The notes below the pieces were generated by a model. It saw only the letters and a program-made list of their open reading frames with translations, did not search any database and was not told where the DNA came from. The position numbers were made by a program, and so were the translations under genes. This document shows positions 35,575 to 45,103 of a DNA stretch of 64,000 nucleotides, piece by piece. Every line of letters starts with the position of its first letter. The stretch's first letter is position 1. Origin of the DNA: Burkholderiaceae bacterium (GTDB taxonomy: Bacteria > Pseudomonadota > Gammaproteobacteria > Burkholderiales > Burkholderiaceae_F); the NCBI GenBank assembly GCA_017461315.1, contig JAFTYR010000005.1:1-64000 (forward strand), written 5' to 3'.

Positions 35575-36321
35575 ATGAAAGTACTAGTCGCTGTAAAAAA
35601 TGTTGTCGATGCCAACATTAAAGTAAAGCTAACTCCTGAAGGTAAATTGGACGTTAGTGCATTGAAAAAGTCAATGAACCCATTTGACGAAATTGCAACT
35701 GAAGAAGCCGTAAAACTGAAGGAAAAAGGACTTGCTAAGGAAGTCGTCGTGGTTACGGTAGGTGCAGGAAAGGCATCAGATGTGCTTCGAGTTGCTTTGG
35801 CAATGGGTGCCGATCGTGCTGTTTTTGTTGAAACAGAAACTCAGGTTGAACCGCTTTTAGTAGCTAAATTGTTGCAAAAAGTGGTAGACGAAGAAAAGCC
35901 AGATTTGATTTTAACGGGTAAACAAGCCATTGATGATGACTGCAATCAGGTTGGTCAGATGCTTGCTGCCCTGTGTGATATGCCTCAAGCAACCCATGCT
36001 TCCAACCTCGTATTAGAAGGTAGCAAAGTGCGTGTCACTCGTGAAATTGACGGTGGTTTAGAAACAGTTGAAGTGGTCTTACCTGCTGTAGTCACAGTTG
36101 ATTTGCGATTGAATGCGCCTCGCTATGTCACTTTGCCTATGATGATGAAAGCAAAGAAAAAGCCAACACAAATTAAGAAAGCGACAGATTTAGGTGTAGA
36201 ACTGAAGTCCCGTATCGAATGTGTTGCTGTTGAAATGCCTCCATCTCGCAAGACAGGTGTCATCGTAAAAAGTGTCGATGAGCTTTTAGAAAAATTAAAG
36301 AATGAAGCCAAAGTACTTTAA
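35575..36321 (+). CDS. etfB: Electron transfer flavoprotein beta subunit
   Basis: 248 residues from the ATG at 35575, with GAGGA upstream; a TTG six bases earlier is less likely. The N-terminus MKVLVAVKNVVDANIKVKL, the segment SMNPFDEIATEEAVKLKEKG and the beta-subunit signature VTREIDGGLETVEVVLPAVVTVDLRLN are clear. With EtfA it forms the FAD/AMP heterodimer that takes electrons from acyl-CoA and related dehydrogenases and passes them to ETF-quinone oxidoreductase. etfA follows 18 bp later. Confidence 0.96.
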   Translation: MKVLVAVKNVVDANIKVKLTPEGKLDVSALKKSMNPFDEIATEEAVKLKEKGLAKEVVVVTVGAGKASDVLRVALAMGADRAVFVETETQVEPLLVAKLLQKVVDEEKPDLILTGKQAIDDDCNQVGQMLAALCDMPQATHASNLVLEGSKVRVTREIDGGLETVEVVLPAVVTVDLRLNAPRYVTLPMMMKAKKKPTQIKKATDLGVELKSRIECVAVEMPPSRKTGVIVKSVDELLEKLKNEAKVL

Positions 36322-36339
36322 TTAGGGGAAGTTTAAGAA

Positions 36340-37269
36340 ATGTCTGTATTAGTTGTTGCTGACCATAACACATTGGAATTAAACCCGGCTATGCGTTCCG
36401 TAGTTGCCTGTGCTTTGGAAATTTCTTCAGAAGTTGACTTTCTTGTAACAGGACATGAATGTCAGAAAGTTGCTGATGATGCTACTAAGTTGCACGGTAT
36501 CCGTAAAGTATTATTGGCTCAAGCCGAATGTTTAGCAAAAGGTCTTCCTGAAAATCTATCAGCTCAAGTGCTTATGCTTGCTGGTCAATATAGCCATATT
36601 CTCTTTTTGGCTAACCCGGGCGGTAAGAGCGCTGCGCCCCGAGTCGCTGCCAAGCTTGATGTAGCCCAAATTTCTGAAGTTATTGCCGTTATTGATGGTG
36701 ATACCTTCAAGCGTCCTTTATATGCAGGATCCATTATCGCAACCGTTCGTTCTAGCGACGCTAAAAAGGTTATTACCGTTCGTCCAACCGCATTTAATCC
36801 AGTGGCATTAGACAACACGGTTGCAACAGTTGAAACGATCGAAGCTGTTAAAAAAGATGAACGAGTAGTTTTTGTTTCTCACGAAACCGTTCATTCGGAT
36901 CGACCTGATTTGCAAACCGCTAAACGTGTTCTCGCTGGTGGTCATGGTTTGGCTAATGAAGCTGAGTTTGCAGAAATGGAAGCTTTGGCAGACCAGTTGG
37001 GAGCTGCAGTCGGTTCTACTCGTGCTGTAGTTGATGCTGGAATTACACCGAATGACTGGCAGATTGGTCAGACCGGTAAAATAATCGCTCCTGATTTGTA
37101 TATTGGCTTTGGTATTTCAGGTGCTATTCAGCACGTTGCTGGTATCAAAGATGCCAAGGTTATCGTTGCGGTCAATAAAGATCCAGAGGCCCCAATTTTC
37201 GAAGTGGCCGATTATGGTCTTGTCGCCGATGCTATGACAACGATTAGAGAATTGAAGGCTAAGCTCTAA
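36340..37269 (+). CDS. etfA: Electron transfer flavoprotein alpha subunit
   Basis: 309 residues. The C-terminal FAD-binding domain has the signature VGSTRAVVDAG and YIGFGISGAIQHVAGIKDAKVIVAVNKDPEAPIF, the ETF-alpha fingerprint. The N-terminal domain pairs with EtfB. Length is normal. A terminator at 37293-37332 closes the two-gene operon. No acyl-CoA dehydrogenase is adjacent, so the electron donors are encoded elsewhere. Confidence 0.97.
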   Translation: MSVLVVADHNTLELNPAMRSVVACALEISSEVDFLVTGHECQKVADDATKLHGIRKVLLAQAECLAKGLPENLSAQVLMLAGQYSHILFLANPGGKSAAPRVAAKLDVAQISEVIAVIDGDTFKRPLYAGSIIATVRSSDAKKVITVRPTAFNPVALDNTVATVETIEAVKKDERVVFVSHETVHSDRPDLQTAKRVLAGGHGLANEAEFAEMEALADQLGAAVGSTRAVVDAGITPNDWQIGQTGKIIAPDLYIGFGISGAIQHVAGIKDAKVIVAVNKDPEAPIFEVADYGLVADAMTTIRELKAKL

Positions 37270-37292
37270 TTTCAGTATAGTTTAGAAGAATG

Positions 37293-37332
37293 CCCCGTCT
37301 AGCAGTTTGATTGAACTATCGACGGGGTGTTT
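37293..37332 (+). terminator. Terminator of etfBA
   Basis: CCCCGTC (37293-37299) pairs with GACGGGG (37321-37327), followed by TGTTTT. Confidence 0.75.
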
Positions 37333-37372
37333 TGCATCTTGAAGCGGAAACAATAAAAAAATCAAAAAGCAC

Positions 37373-37398
37373 TTGACAAAAAAATATTTTTTTAAAAT
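37373..37398 (+). promoter_or_regulatory. Possible promoter of the rpsP operon
   Basis: A consensus TTGACA (37373-37378) is followed by TAAAAT (37393-37398), but only 14 bp apart, shorter than ideal. The poly-A/poly-T spacer may bend. A leader of over 100 bases precedes rpsP. Confidence 0.35.
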
Positions 37399-37513
37399 GG
37401 TGCGTTTGAGATTGTTTTTATTGAAAATTTAATATAAAATGCACGCCTTCTGTGACGTGATTTACGTCAAGCGTAAAAGATTATTTGAATACATAATAAG
37501 TAGAGGTTTAAAA

Positions 37514-37774
37514 ATGGTAGTTATTCGTCTGTCTCGTGGTGGCTCTAAGAAGCGTCCTTTCTACAATATCGTAGCGACAGATTCCCGCAATCCACTTGGC
37601 GGTCGTTTCAATGAACGTATCGGTTACTACAACCCAATGGCTTCTGGCGCTGCAACTCGTTTATTCATGAACGAAGCTAGCTTGAACGCTTGGATTGCCA
37701 AGGGCGCTAAGATGAGCGATACAGTTGCTCGTCTTTACAAAGAATTCAAGAAGACTTCTGCTCCTGTTGCTTAA
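37514..37774 (+). CDS. rpsP: 30S ribosomal protein S16
   Basis: 86 residues from the ATG at 37514 (AGAGG eight bases upstream). [20 protein letters not shown] and [13 protein letters not shown] are unmistakable S16. The frame stays open upstream to 37439, but S16 always starts at this methionine. First gene of rpsP-rimM-trmD-rplS. Confidence 0.97.
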   Translation: MVVIRLSRGGSKKRPFYNIVATDSRNPLGGRFNERIGYYNPMASGAATRLFMNEASLNAWIAKGAKMSDTVARLYKEFKKTSAPVA

Positions 37775-37787
37775 TTGATATTTTCTT

Positions 37788-38309
37788 GTGAAAAACAATT
37801 TTGAACAAAACGCCGAGCCGATTGCGCTCGGCGCTTTACGTGGTGCATACGGATTAAAAGGCTGGGTACGTATCGATCCATTTCAAGACGGTGAGGCTTT
37901 GCTTGCATCTAAGAAATGGTTGCACATGTTCCGTGATGGAACTTTTAAGGAATTAGCTGTCCAGCAAGTAAAACCACACGGCAATGGTGTTGTTGCAAAG
38001 TTTGCAGGTATTGAAACACCCGAAGAAGCTTCAACGCTTAAAGGCGCCGTTGGTTTGATGCGAGCTAATTTTCCAGAACCCGCTGAAGGCGAATTCTACT
38101 GGGTCGATTTAATCGGTTGTCAAGTTATCAATACTAAAGATCAAGTTCTAGGAATAGTTGAGGCATTAGATTCGAACGGTGTACAAGATATTCTTGATGT
38201 GCGTAGTTCAGAATCTCGTTTTTTGATTCCTTTTATTGACCATTACGTTCTTTCTGTCGATGTGACAGAAAGAATGATTAAAGTAGATTGGGAACTTGAC
38301 TGGAAGTAG
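37788..38309 (+). CDS. rimM: 16S rRNA processing protein RimM
   Basis: 173 residues starting with GTG, 13 bp after rpsP. The N-terminal beta-barrel has LGALRGAYGLKGWVRIDPF; the PRC-barrel part has EFYWVDLIGCQVINTKDQVLGIVEAL and ILDVRSSESRFLIPFIDHYV. It helps maturation of the 30S head around S19. It is followed by trmD after 3 bp, the usual order. Confidence 0.95.
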   Translation: MKNNFEQNAEPIALGALRGAYGLKGWVRIDPFQDGEALLASKKWLHMFRDGTFKELAVQQVKPHGNGVVAKFAGIETPEEASTLKGAVGLMRANFPEPAEGEFYWVDLIGCQVINTKDQVLGIVEALDSNGVQDILDVRSSESRFLIPFIDHYVLSVDVTERMIKVDWELDWK

Positions 38310-38312
38310 ATT

Positions 38313-39062
38313 ATGCGTTTTGATGTCGTTAGTCTTTTTGGATCCATGTTCTCTGCGGTCTCTGAAGAGGGTATTACATCTCGAGCTCGTAGAAGAGGAC
38401 TTTGGGATCTAAAAATTTGGAATCCACGTGATTTTGTCTCTGACGTACATAGAACGATTGATGACCGTCCCTTTGGGGGTGGACCTGGTATGGTTATGAT
38501 GGCTGAGCCACTCGCTTGTTCTATTGAAGCGATTCGAAATTCGGGAAATCAAGGTAAGGTCATTAGTTTTGCACCAAATGGTAGGAAACTTAATGACGAA
38601 TGGGTTCGCCAAACGGTAGCTAAAAATGAAGATTTAATTCTCATTTGCGGTCGCTACGAAGGGATTGATGAACGTTTCTTGGAAAGCTATGTCGATGAAC
38701 AGATCTCTATTGGTGATTTTGTTTTATCGGGTGGGGAGCTCGCAGCGATGGTCTTAATTGACTCTGTGGTTCGTCAGCTTCCAGGGGCTTTAAAAGATAT
38801 GTCGACCTTAGATGAGTCATTTGCTACGGGACTATTAGATGCTCCACACTATACAAGACCAGAAGTATGGCGTGGAAAATCAGTACCTGAAGTCCTTTTA
38901 AGTGGGCATCATCAGAAGATTCAAGATTGGACGCGTGAAAAAGCTCTAAAAATAACTCACACAAAACGTCCAGATTTGATTACAATAGCGCGCTCGAAGA
39001 ATTTGCTTTCTGAAAAAGATGAGCAGTATCTTCGAACGATTGATCAGCTAGCCGAACCGTAA
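38313..39062 (+). CDS. trmD: tRNA (guanine-N1)-methyltransferase
   Basis: 249 residues. The SPOUT trefoil-knot elements are present: RPFGGGPGMVMMAEPL, LICGRYEGIDERFLESYVDEQISIGDFVLSGGELAAMVLIDSVVR. It methylates G37 next to the anticodon using SAM, preventing +1 frameshifts. The stop TAA (39060-39062) forms the loop of a terminator-like hairpin before rplS. Confidence 0.97.
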   Translation: MRFDVVSLFGSMFSAVSEEGITSRARRRGLWDLKIWNPRDFVSDVHRTIDDRPFGGGPGMVMMAEPLACSIEAIRNSGNQGKVISFAPNGRKLNDEWVRQTVAKNEDLILICGRYEGIDERFLESYVDEQISIGDFVLSGGELAAMVLIDSVVRQLPGALKDMSTLDESFATGLLDAPHYTRPEVWRGKSVPEVLLSGHHQKIQDWTREKALKITHTKRPDLITIARSKNLLSEKDEQYLRTIDQLAEP

Positions 39063-39074
39063 GGCTCGGTTTTT
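39052..39074 (+). terminator. Hairpin with U tract between trmD and rplS
   Basis: CCGAACC (39052-39058) and GGCTCGG (39063-39069) pair with one A-C mismatch around GTAA, then five T. The trmD stop TAA is in the loop. Since rplS has no clear promoter after it, this may be a partial terminator. Confidence 0.6.
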
Positions 39075-39140
39075 AAAATCCATCCTCTCGGTAGATTAAG
39101 AAAAACAGAACTACATGATGATGGTCATTTGGAGTTAAAA

Positions 39141-39509
39141 ATGAATATTATTGAAACACTTGAAAAAGAAGAAATCGCTCGCCTTTCTGAAGGCAAGACT
39201 TTCCCTCGTATTAATCCTGGTGACACCGTTGTTGTTAACGTAAACGTTGTTGAAGGTAACCGTAAACGTGTTCAGGCTTTCGAAGGCGTTGTTATTGCCC
39301 TTCGTAACCGTGGTTTGAACTCTGCTTTCACTGTTCGTAAGATCTCTAGCGGTGAAGGCGTTGAACGTACTTTCCAACTTTACTCTCCATTGATTGCTAG
39401 CATCGAAGTTAAGCGTCATGGTGATGTTCGTCGTGCCAAGCTCTACTACTTACGTAGCCGTTCTGGTAAGGCCGCTCGTATTAAAGAAAAGTTGGTTCGT
39501 AAGGCCTAA
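39141..39509 (+). CDS. rplS: 50S ribosomal protein L19
   Basis: 122 residues from the ATG at 39141, with GGAG at 39131-39134. Recognised by [33 protein letters not shown] and [36 protein letters not shown]19 sits at the 30S-50S interface. Last gene of the operon, before two hairpins. Confidence 0.97.
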   Translation: MNIIETLEKEEIARLSEGKTFPRINPGDTVVVNVNVVEGNRKRVQAFEGVVIALRNRGLNSAFTVRKISSGEGVERTFQLYSPLIASIEVKRHGDVRRAKLYYLRSRSGKAARIKEKLVRKA

Positions 39510-39531
39510 TACGATCAATGTTTCAGCCGGA

Positions 39532-39597
39532 TTGAATACCAATTTTGGTATTCAATCAAAAAAACGCAGAAATCCTTTTGGAAGTTCTGCGTTTTTT
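39532..39597. terminator. Two hairpins between rplS and rsgA (bidirectional terminator)
   Basis: First hairpin TTGAATACC (39532-39540) with GGTATTCAA (39547-39555). Second hairpin ACGCAGAA (39564-39571) with TTCTGCGT (39585-39592), flanked by A and T runs on both sides, ending both convergent units. Confidence 0.85.
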
Positions 39598-39609
39598 GTC
39601 GTTTACGCT

Positions 39610-40497
39610 TTAGATTTTTTCTACAAGTTCTCGATAAAATGCATAACGTCTCGGATCGATTTCACCGTCCTCAACTGCTTTTTTGATCCCACAACCTGGT
39701 TCTTCTAGATGTCGACAATTAGTAAATCGACACTCCTCAACACGTTGATAAATTTCAGGCATACCTCGCATGATGTCATTAATCGTTAGGTGAGCCAGAC
39801 CAAATTCCTGAAATCCTGGAGAATCTACAATTGCACTATCCTCTAAGTAATCGAACCAATGAGTCGAAGTAGTTGTTTGTTTTCCTAGATTTAAAGCAAC
39901 GGAGTATTCTTGAGTTCTTTGTTTCGCTTCCTTGATCAATAAATTAAGGATGGTTGATTTTCCCATTCCAGATTGTCCAATTAGAAGCGTCACTTTATGT
40001 TCAAAAATGGGTTGGAGAATTTTTTCTGTTTCTTGCGGATTATTAACAGCAGAAACTTCAATAACTTCAATACCTAAATTTTGTAAGTGTTGAATAAAAG
40101 GGCGAACTTCAGGTTCGTCTTCTGTGAAATCACACTTGTTTCGAATAATGATGATAGGAATATTGGCGGTTTCTGAAGCAAGAATCGCCTTCCAAATAAA
40201 AACTGGGTTATAGGTTGGACGAGTCGCAAAAACAACAGCTACTTGGTCAATGTTAGAAGCGAGAGGTTTGGTACGTATTTCATCGCTTCGAAAAAGAAGT
40301 GATTCACGAGGTAGGATAGATTCCACCACGGCTTGGTGATCCGAACTCAATTGACAAACAACTCGATCACCAACCACCAAATCTTTTTTCTTTCCGCGTC
40401 GACGAGCTTCCATAGTTGAAGCATCATCAAGTTGAATCAGATTGTGGTGACCGTGAGTAGCGATCACTCTCGCTTGAAAATTTTTATTTTGAGACAT
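39610..40497 (-). CDS. rsgA: Ribosome small-subunit-dependent GTPase RsgA
   Basis: 295 residues from the ATG at 40497 (MSQNKNFQARVIATHG). An N-terminal OB fold precedes a circularly permuted GTPase with G4 RNKCDF, G1 GQSGMGKST and G3 DSPGFQ in that order. The C-terminal zinc knuckle has CRFTNCRHLEEPGCGI. It checks late 30S maturation by displacing RbfA. Its start overlaps the end of the M48 peptidase gene by 14 bp, so the two are coupled. Confidence 0.96.
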   Translation of the reverse strand: MSQNKNFQARVIATHGHHNLIQLDDASTMEARRRGKKKDLVVGDRVVCQLSSDHQAVVESILPRESLLFRSDEIRTKPLASNIDQVAVVFATRPTYNPVFIWKAILASETANIPIIIIRNKCDFTEDEPEVRPFIQHLQNLGIEVIEVSAVNNPQETEKILQPIFEHKVTLLIGQSGMGKSTILNLLIKEAKQRTQEYSVALNLGKQTTTSTHWFDYLEDSAIVDSPGFQEFGLAHLTINDIMRGMPEIYQRVEECRFTNCRHLEEPGCGIKKAVEDGEIDPRRYAFYRELVEKI

Positions 40498-41761
40498 GAG
40501 TATTTCGTGTTTCGTTTCTGCGAATTGCTTCAATACGGGTTGATGCATCTGGATGAGATGAATAAAACAACGAGTAGATTGAATCCGGCGTTAAGGTCGA
40601 AGCATTGTCATTAAACAACTTTACCAGTGCACTAATGAGGGAATCACCATCGCTATTACAAACAGCAAAGTGATCGGCCTCAAATTCATGCTTACGAGAT
40701 AGTTTATTAGTAAGAGGAGTTAAAGGGAATAGAAAAACAGGAAGAACAAAGAAAAATAACAGTAATGCGCTTGCCTGGAAATTCTCTGGCTGATAGCTAA
40801 TTCCTAAACCTTCATAAAACCATGCACACTGTGCTAGGTAAGCCAATAGGGCAAAAAATACAAAACTAACCGTAAAGGATACAAGCATGTTTTTTTGGAT
40901 ATGCTTTAATTTGTAATGTCCTAATTCGTGAGCAAGAACGGCTTCAACTTCTGCGGGTTCTAACTTAGATAACAACGTATCAAAAAAGACGATTCTTTTA
41001 TTACGACCGAATCCGGTCATATAGGCGTTACCTTTAGCACTACGTTTAGATGCATCCATCACAAAAAGGCCATTATTTTCAAATCCGATACGATCTAAAA
41101 GGCTATCGACTCGTTTTTTTAATTCCCCTTCAGGAAGCGGTGTAAATTTATTGAAGATAGGAGCGATAAAAGTAGGATAGATCCAAAGTAACGCAAGGTT
41201 AAATATGACATAGAACAGCCAGGCCCAGATCCACCAAGACGGTCCGACAACTTCCCAAAGATAAAATAAAAGCGTTAAAAATGGCAGACCAATAATTGCG
41301 GATAGAATAATATTGAGTCCAAGGTCTTTGAAAAACCGAGATTTGGTCTGGGTATTAAAACCAAAACGCTCTTCAATACTAAATTGACTATACCAGGAAA
41401 AGGGAAGAAAACATAAGGTATTAACAACTGAGAAACTAACAACAATAAGGAGTTGAGAGACAATTCCTGGACCGACTAAATTTTCACAAGTCTGAGATAA
41501 CCAGTTAATTAGACCCCCGAAAGTTGAAATCATTAAGAAAATTAACGATGCAAAGCGTTCTTTTTGTGTAAAACGAATGGAGGTTATGGTGTAGTCTGCA
41601 GCCTTCTGGTGTGAAAACAATGAAATTTTGGACACAAAAGCGTGAGGAACACAATCTCTATGAGACCGTACTGAGCGAATTTGCCGGCAATCCAACCAAA
41701 ATTTGATAAAAAAATTGAGTACTAGAAAAAAAAGAAAAGTAAATCCAAATGTCGTAAACAT
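40484..41761 (-). CDS. M48 family membrane metallopeptidase (Ste24/CAAX-protease-like)
   Basis: 425 residues with several membrane helices. The zinc site HELGHYKLKH (HExxH) is followed by EFEADHFAV, which supplies the third ligand (ExxxD). The N-terminal part FSIEERFGFNTQTKSRFFKD is typical of the Ste24p/CAAX prenyl protease 1 type rather than short HtpX. Bacterial members degrade or clip membrane proteins. The order M48-rsgA is common in Burkholderiales; orn is divergent, 139 bp away. Confidence 0.94.
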   Translation of the reverse strand: MFTTFGFTFLFFLVLNFFIKFWLDCRQIRSVRSHRDCVPHAFVSKISLFSHQKAADYTITSIRFTQKERFASLIFLMISTFGGLINWLSQTCENLVGPGIVSQLLIVVSFSVVNTLCFLPFSWYSQFSIEERFGFNTQTKSRFFKDLGLNIILSAIIGLPFLTLLFYLWEVVGPSWWIWAWLFYVIFNLALLWIYPTFIAPIFNKFTPLPEGELKKRVDSLLDRIGFENNGLFVMDASKRSAKGNAYMTGFGRNKRIVFFDTLLSKLEPAEVEAVLAHELGHYKLKHIQKNMLVSFTVSFVFFALLAYLAQCAWFYEGLGISYQPENFQASALLLFFFVLPVFLFPLTPLTNKLSRKHEFEADHFAVCNSDGDSLISALVKLFNDNASTLTPDSIYSLFYSSHPDASTRIEAIRRNETRNTHVSK

Positions 41762-41900
41762 AATAGTGCTTTAAAATTTTGGGAAATTTTAACTCAAGCT
41801 AAAAAAATTAATCTGAGTCTTTTCATATTAAATATTTTGATCTCTTTTCTTTTTGATCATTTCCATTTTGAGACGATTCAGGTGACGGAGTCAGATAAGT

Positions 41901-42464
41901 ATGAGTACCGAAAGAAGTGAAAAATATAACGAAAATAATTTAATTTGGATGGATCTTGAAATGACTGGGCTTCAACCCGAAGTCGATAGAGTCATCGAAA
42001 TCGCTGCGGTTATTACTGATTCAGAACTGAACGTTATTGCAGAAGGTCCAGTCATTGCAGTTCATCAAACTAAAGCGACTCTGGCTAAGATGGATGCATG
42101 GAATACAACAACACATACTCGTTCAGGTTTAGTAGCTCGAGTCGAAAAAAGTGAGATTGATGAAAAAGAAGCTACTAAGCAGTTACTTCGCTTCTTTGAA
42201 CAATATGTTCCAGCTGGTAAGAGTCCATTGTGTGGTAACTCGATTGGGCAAGATAGACGATTTATGGCTCGTTGGATGCCGGAACTAGAAACCTATTTCC
42301 ACTATCGAAATGTCGATGTCTCGTCTATCAAAGAGCTTGTTCGTCGTTGGTCTCCATGCACTCTTAAGCATTACCAAAAGAGTAGTCGCCACGAAGCGTT
42401 ATCAGATATTTACGACTCTATTGAAGAGTTAAAGTTCTACCGTCAGAACGTGATGAAAATTTAA
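41901..42464 (+). CDS. orn: Oligoribonuclease
   Basis: 187 residues. The DEDDh exonuclease motifs are present: WMDLEMTGL (Exo I), [19 protein letters not shown] (Exo II), and [20 protein letters not shown] with His and Asp (Exo III). It degrades 2-5 nt RNAs, including linear pGpG from cyclic-di-GMP turnover. Length matches the family (~180). Confidence 0.96.
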   Translation: MSTERSEKYNENNLIWMDLEMTGLQPEVDRVIEIAAVITDSELNVIAEGPVIAVHQTKATLAKMDAWNTTTHTRSGLVARVEKSEIDEKEATKQLLRFFEQYVPAGKSPLCGNSIGQDRRFMARWMPELETYFHYRNVDVSSIKELVRRWSPCTLKHYQKSSRHEALSDIYDSIEELKFYRQNVMKI

Positions 42465-42480
42465 ACTTGGTGGAGTGAAA

Positions 42481-43458
42481 TTGAAAAACCGAGTTCTAGT
42501 TACCGGAGCGAACGGTTACGTTGGAAATGCACTGATTTTATCTTTACTAGAGAAAAAGTCTGACTTTATTGTTCGAGCTTCTGCTCGTAGAGGCAGTGTT
42601 CTTAAATCTAAAGAACTTGAAGTCTTTAAGGTTGGAAACTTAGAAGATAATCCAGATTACAGTAAAGCGTTTGAAGGCTGTGATACGGTTGTGGATTGCG
42701 CGGCGATGGTTTCACCTCGCCGAAATCAAGGTTGGATCGATCAGTCTGCATTCCGAAGAGTCAATGTTATTGGAACTGCTTATATGGCTCGTCAGGCTCA
42801 TCTAGCAGGGGTCAAACGCTTTATCTTCTTAAGTTCTACCCAAGCTAATGGGGAGACGACTCCTCCCTATAAAAAATTTTTCCCAAATTCTTTGCCTCGT
42901 CCTAAATTGGCTTTTGGAATTTCGATGCTCGATGCCGAAAAAGAATTAAAGAAGATTGCAAAAGAAACCGGTATGGAGGTCGTTATTGTTCGTATCCCAA
43001 CGGTCTATGGTCCAGAATGTAAAGGGCTGGTTGGGGTAATCCGAACTATGGTGCGTTATTGTTTACCACTCCCTTTACGTTGGGCTAATAAAAATCAACG
43101 TAGTCTCGTGGCAATTGATAACCTTACGGATTTTTTAAGTCTGTGTATTAAGAACCCGAAGGCGGCAAATCAACTTTTTTTCGTAAGCGATGGAAAAGAT
43201 CTGTCGACTTTAGAAATTTTTAAGCTTTTTGCCCGAACCGGTTCTCGCCCTTGTTGTCTATGGGGATTTCCTGTTGCGCTACTTAAATTGTTTAATAGCT
43301 ACATTGGACGACAATCTTGGGAGGATTTCTTTTTTGGCAGTATGGTTGTAGATACGCAAAAAGAAAAAATGGAATTAAATTGGACGCCTCCTGTTCCAAT
43401 TGAAGAGTGTTTTAGACGAGCCTGGGGAAAGCGTAAGGTACTTGGTGGCAATTTATAA
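42481..43458 (+). CDS. NAD(P)-dependent epimerase/dehydratase family protein
   Basis: 325 residues from the TTG at 42481, which has GGAG five bases upstream; a GTG at 42475 overlaps that site. The Rossmann motif VTGANGYVGNA opens the protein, with FLSSTQANGETTPPYKKFFP and YGPECKGLVGVIRTMVRYC further on. The usual YxxxK is not clear at the expected place, where KLAFGISMLDAEKEL is seen, so catalysis is uncertain. Extended SDR family; the substrate could be a sugar nucleotide or a steroid-like or flavonoid-like ketone. Function not assigned. Confidence 0.85.
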   Translation: MKNRVLVTGANGYVGNALILSLLEKKSDFIVRASARRGSVLKSKELEVFKVGNLEDNPDYSKAFEGCDTVVDCAAMVSPRRNQGWIDQSAFRRVNVIGTAYMARQAHLAGVKRFIFLSSTQANGETTPPYKKFFPNSLPRPKLAFGISMLDAEKELKKIAKETGMEVVIVRIPTVYGPECKGLVGVIRTMVRYCLPLPLRWANKNQRSLVAIDNLTDFLSLCIKNPKAANQLFFVSDGKDLSTLEIFKLFARTGSRPCCLWGFPVALLKLFNSYIGRQSWEDFFFGSMVVDTQKEKMELNWTPPVPIEECFRRAWGKRKVLGGNL

Positions 43459-43489
43459 GTTGGGCCACCGCAGGATGTGAATAAAAGAC

Positions 43490-44233
43490 ATGACTGTTTT
43501 ATTTGAAATCATACTGGCAACACTGTTTCTCACGGTACTGTCCATACTCATTGCCGGACTAGTTAGCTTTAGACTTGTAGACCGTCATTTTGCAAAGATG
43601 ATTTGTGTTTCTGCAGGTCTCCTTCTAACCGTTGCTTTCACTCACTTAATTCCTGAAGCTTTTGAAATACATGGGAATTTATCGCTAATCGGTTGGACTA
43701 TGTTAATTACAGTTCTAGCTGTTTTTACGTTAGAGCAACTAACCCACAAAGAAAATGAAGTAAAGGGTTGGACCGGTAGAGGAGGACAGGCTATTTTGAT
43801 TGGCGATGCCTTTCATAATTTTACCGATGGTCTTTTAATTGCTAGTTCTTTCATGGTGGATAGCAATTTAGGATGGGTAACGGCTCTTGCCATTATGACT
43901 CATGAAATTCCTCAAGAAGTTGGTGACTTTTTTATTCTTTTACATTGTGGGTATAGTAAGATCCGTGCAATGGCCTATAACCTAATTTCAGGTATGACAT
44001 CGATTATTGGTGGAATTGCGGGCTATTTTATTTTGGATCGAGTTGAATTTTTGATGCCATATGCTTTTGCGATCGCTGCGTCGAGTTTTATTTACATTGC
44101 ACTTTCTGATCTGATCCCCGAGATCAATCGCAAAAGCTCAAAAAGATTTGGTACCCAATTCTTCTTTATTTTGGTTGGTGTGGCACTTGCCATGATTGCG
44201 ACCGGAGGATTTTGTGTTGGTCATTCACACTAA
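43490..44233 (+). CDS. ZIP-family metal transporter
   Basis: 247 residues, about eight membrane helices. The ZIP metal-site motifs are intact: GDAFHNFTDGLLIASSF (HNFxDG, helix IV) and MTHEIPQEVGDFFILLHCG (HEIPQE, helix V). It imports divalent cations such as Zn2+ or Fe2+; specificity is not clear. It is convergent with the sulfurtransferase gene, with 3 bp between stops. Confidence 0.94.
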   Translation: MTVLFEIILATLFLTVLSILIAGLVSFRLVDRHFAKMICVSAGLLLTVAFTHLIPEAFEIHGNLSLIGWTMLITVLAVFTLEQLTHKENEVKGWTGRGGQAILIGDAFHNFTDGLLIASSFMVDSNLGWVTALAIMTHEIPQEVGDFFILLHCGYSKIRAMAYNLISGMTSIIGGIAGYFILDRVEFLMPYAFAIAASSFIYIALSDLIPEINRKSSKRFGTQFFFILVGVALAMIATGGFCVGHSH

Positions 44234-44236
44234 ACC

Positions 44237-45103
44237 TTAGGGTACTTCAATGGGATTCGTTGGATCATCGATCCATTGACTCCAGGAACCCGGATAGAGT
44301 TTTGCACCGTAAAGCCCGCAATAAGCCATTGCTAATAGATTCAGGCAAGCATTAACGCCCGAACCACAAGAGTTCACAACTTGATTAACACTCCAAGATC
44401 CAATTAGATCCAACCATTCTTTCCGTAATACTGGAGCAGGTTTAAATTTTCCTGTTTCGTCAAGATTAAGAGATCCACATCTTGTTAAAGAACCTGGGAT
44501 ATGTCCGGCTTTGTGATCTAAAACTTCGTTTTCTCCATGGAATCGGGAGGTAGGACGAGCATCAACAACAAGATATTTTTTTTCAGTTAAATTTCTTTGG
44601 AGTGAAACCATCTCAATAGGAGTTTCTAAGAAAACAGAGGAATCCCAACTACCTTTGGTTTTAGCAGAAGGAACTTCTGTTGAGATCGGACGCCAACCGT
44701 TGTTCCAAGCTTTAAAGCCACCGTCTAAAACAGCTACTTTTTCATAGCCTGCCCATCGTAACTGCCACCAAAGACGAGGAGCAAATCCAAGACCACCTTG
44801 ATCGTAGACAATAACCTGTCGATTATTACCAACACCCAACTTTTGCATTTCATCAATGAAAGTTTGGCGATCAGGAAGTGGATGACGCCCCGTTCCAAGC
44901 GATGCTTTTCCGGAAACGATTTCGTCGAAATCAATGAACAAAGATCCTGGAATATGAGCATTATCGTAGTTACGTTTTCCAAGCATTCGATCCGTAAGGT
45001 TACATTGACAATCAATGATGAGTAAATTGTCTTCCTGACTTGCTTTGTGATTAAGGATCAAAGTATGTAATTCTGCCGGTGAGATCAAAGTCGTGTAAAT
45101 CAT
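44237..45103 (-). CDS. sseA: 3-mercaptopyruvate/thiosulfate sulfurtransferase
   Basis: 288 residues, two rhodanese domains (about 1-130 and 160-285). The active loop is NSCGSGVNACLN, close to CGSGVTA of mercaptopyruvate sulfurtransferases rather than CRxGxx of thiosulfate sulfurtransferases. It transfers sulfane sulfur to thiols or cyanide. ATG with GGAGAGG upstream. Confidence 0.93.
   Translation of the reverse strand: MIYTTLISPAELHTLILNHKASQEDNLLIIDCQCNLTDRMLGKRNYDNAHIPGSLFIDFDEIVSGKASLGTGRHPLPDRQTFIDEMQKLGVGNNRQVIVYDQGGLGFAPRLWWQLRWAGYEKVAVLDGGFKAWNNGWRPISTEVPSAKTKGSWDSSVFLETPIEMVSLQRNLTEKKYLVVDARPTSRFHGENEVLDHKAGHIPGSLTRCGSLNLDETGKFKPAPVLRKEWLDLIGSWSVNQVVNSCGSGVNACLNLLAMAYCGLYGAKLYPGSWSQWIDDPTNPIEVP

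Noticed and set aside
37406-37438. Alternative promoter TTGAGA ... TATAAA before rpsP
   Set aside because: Spacing of 21 bp is too long.
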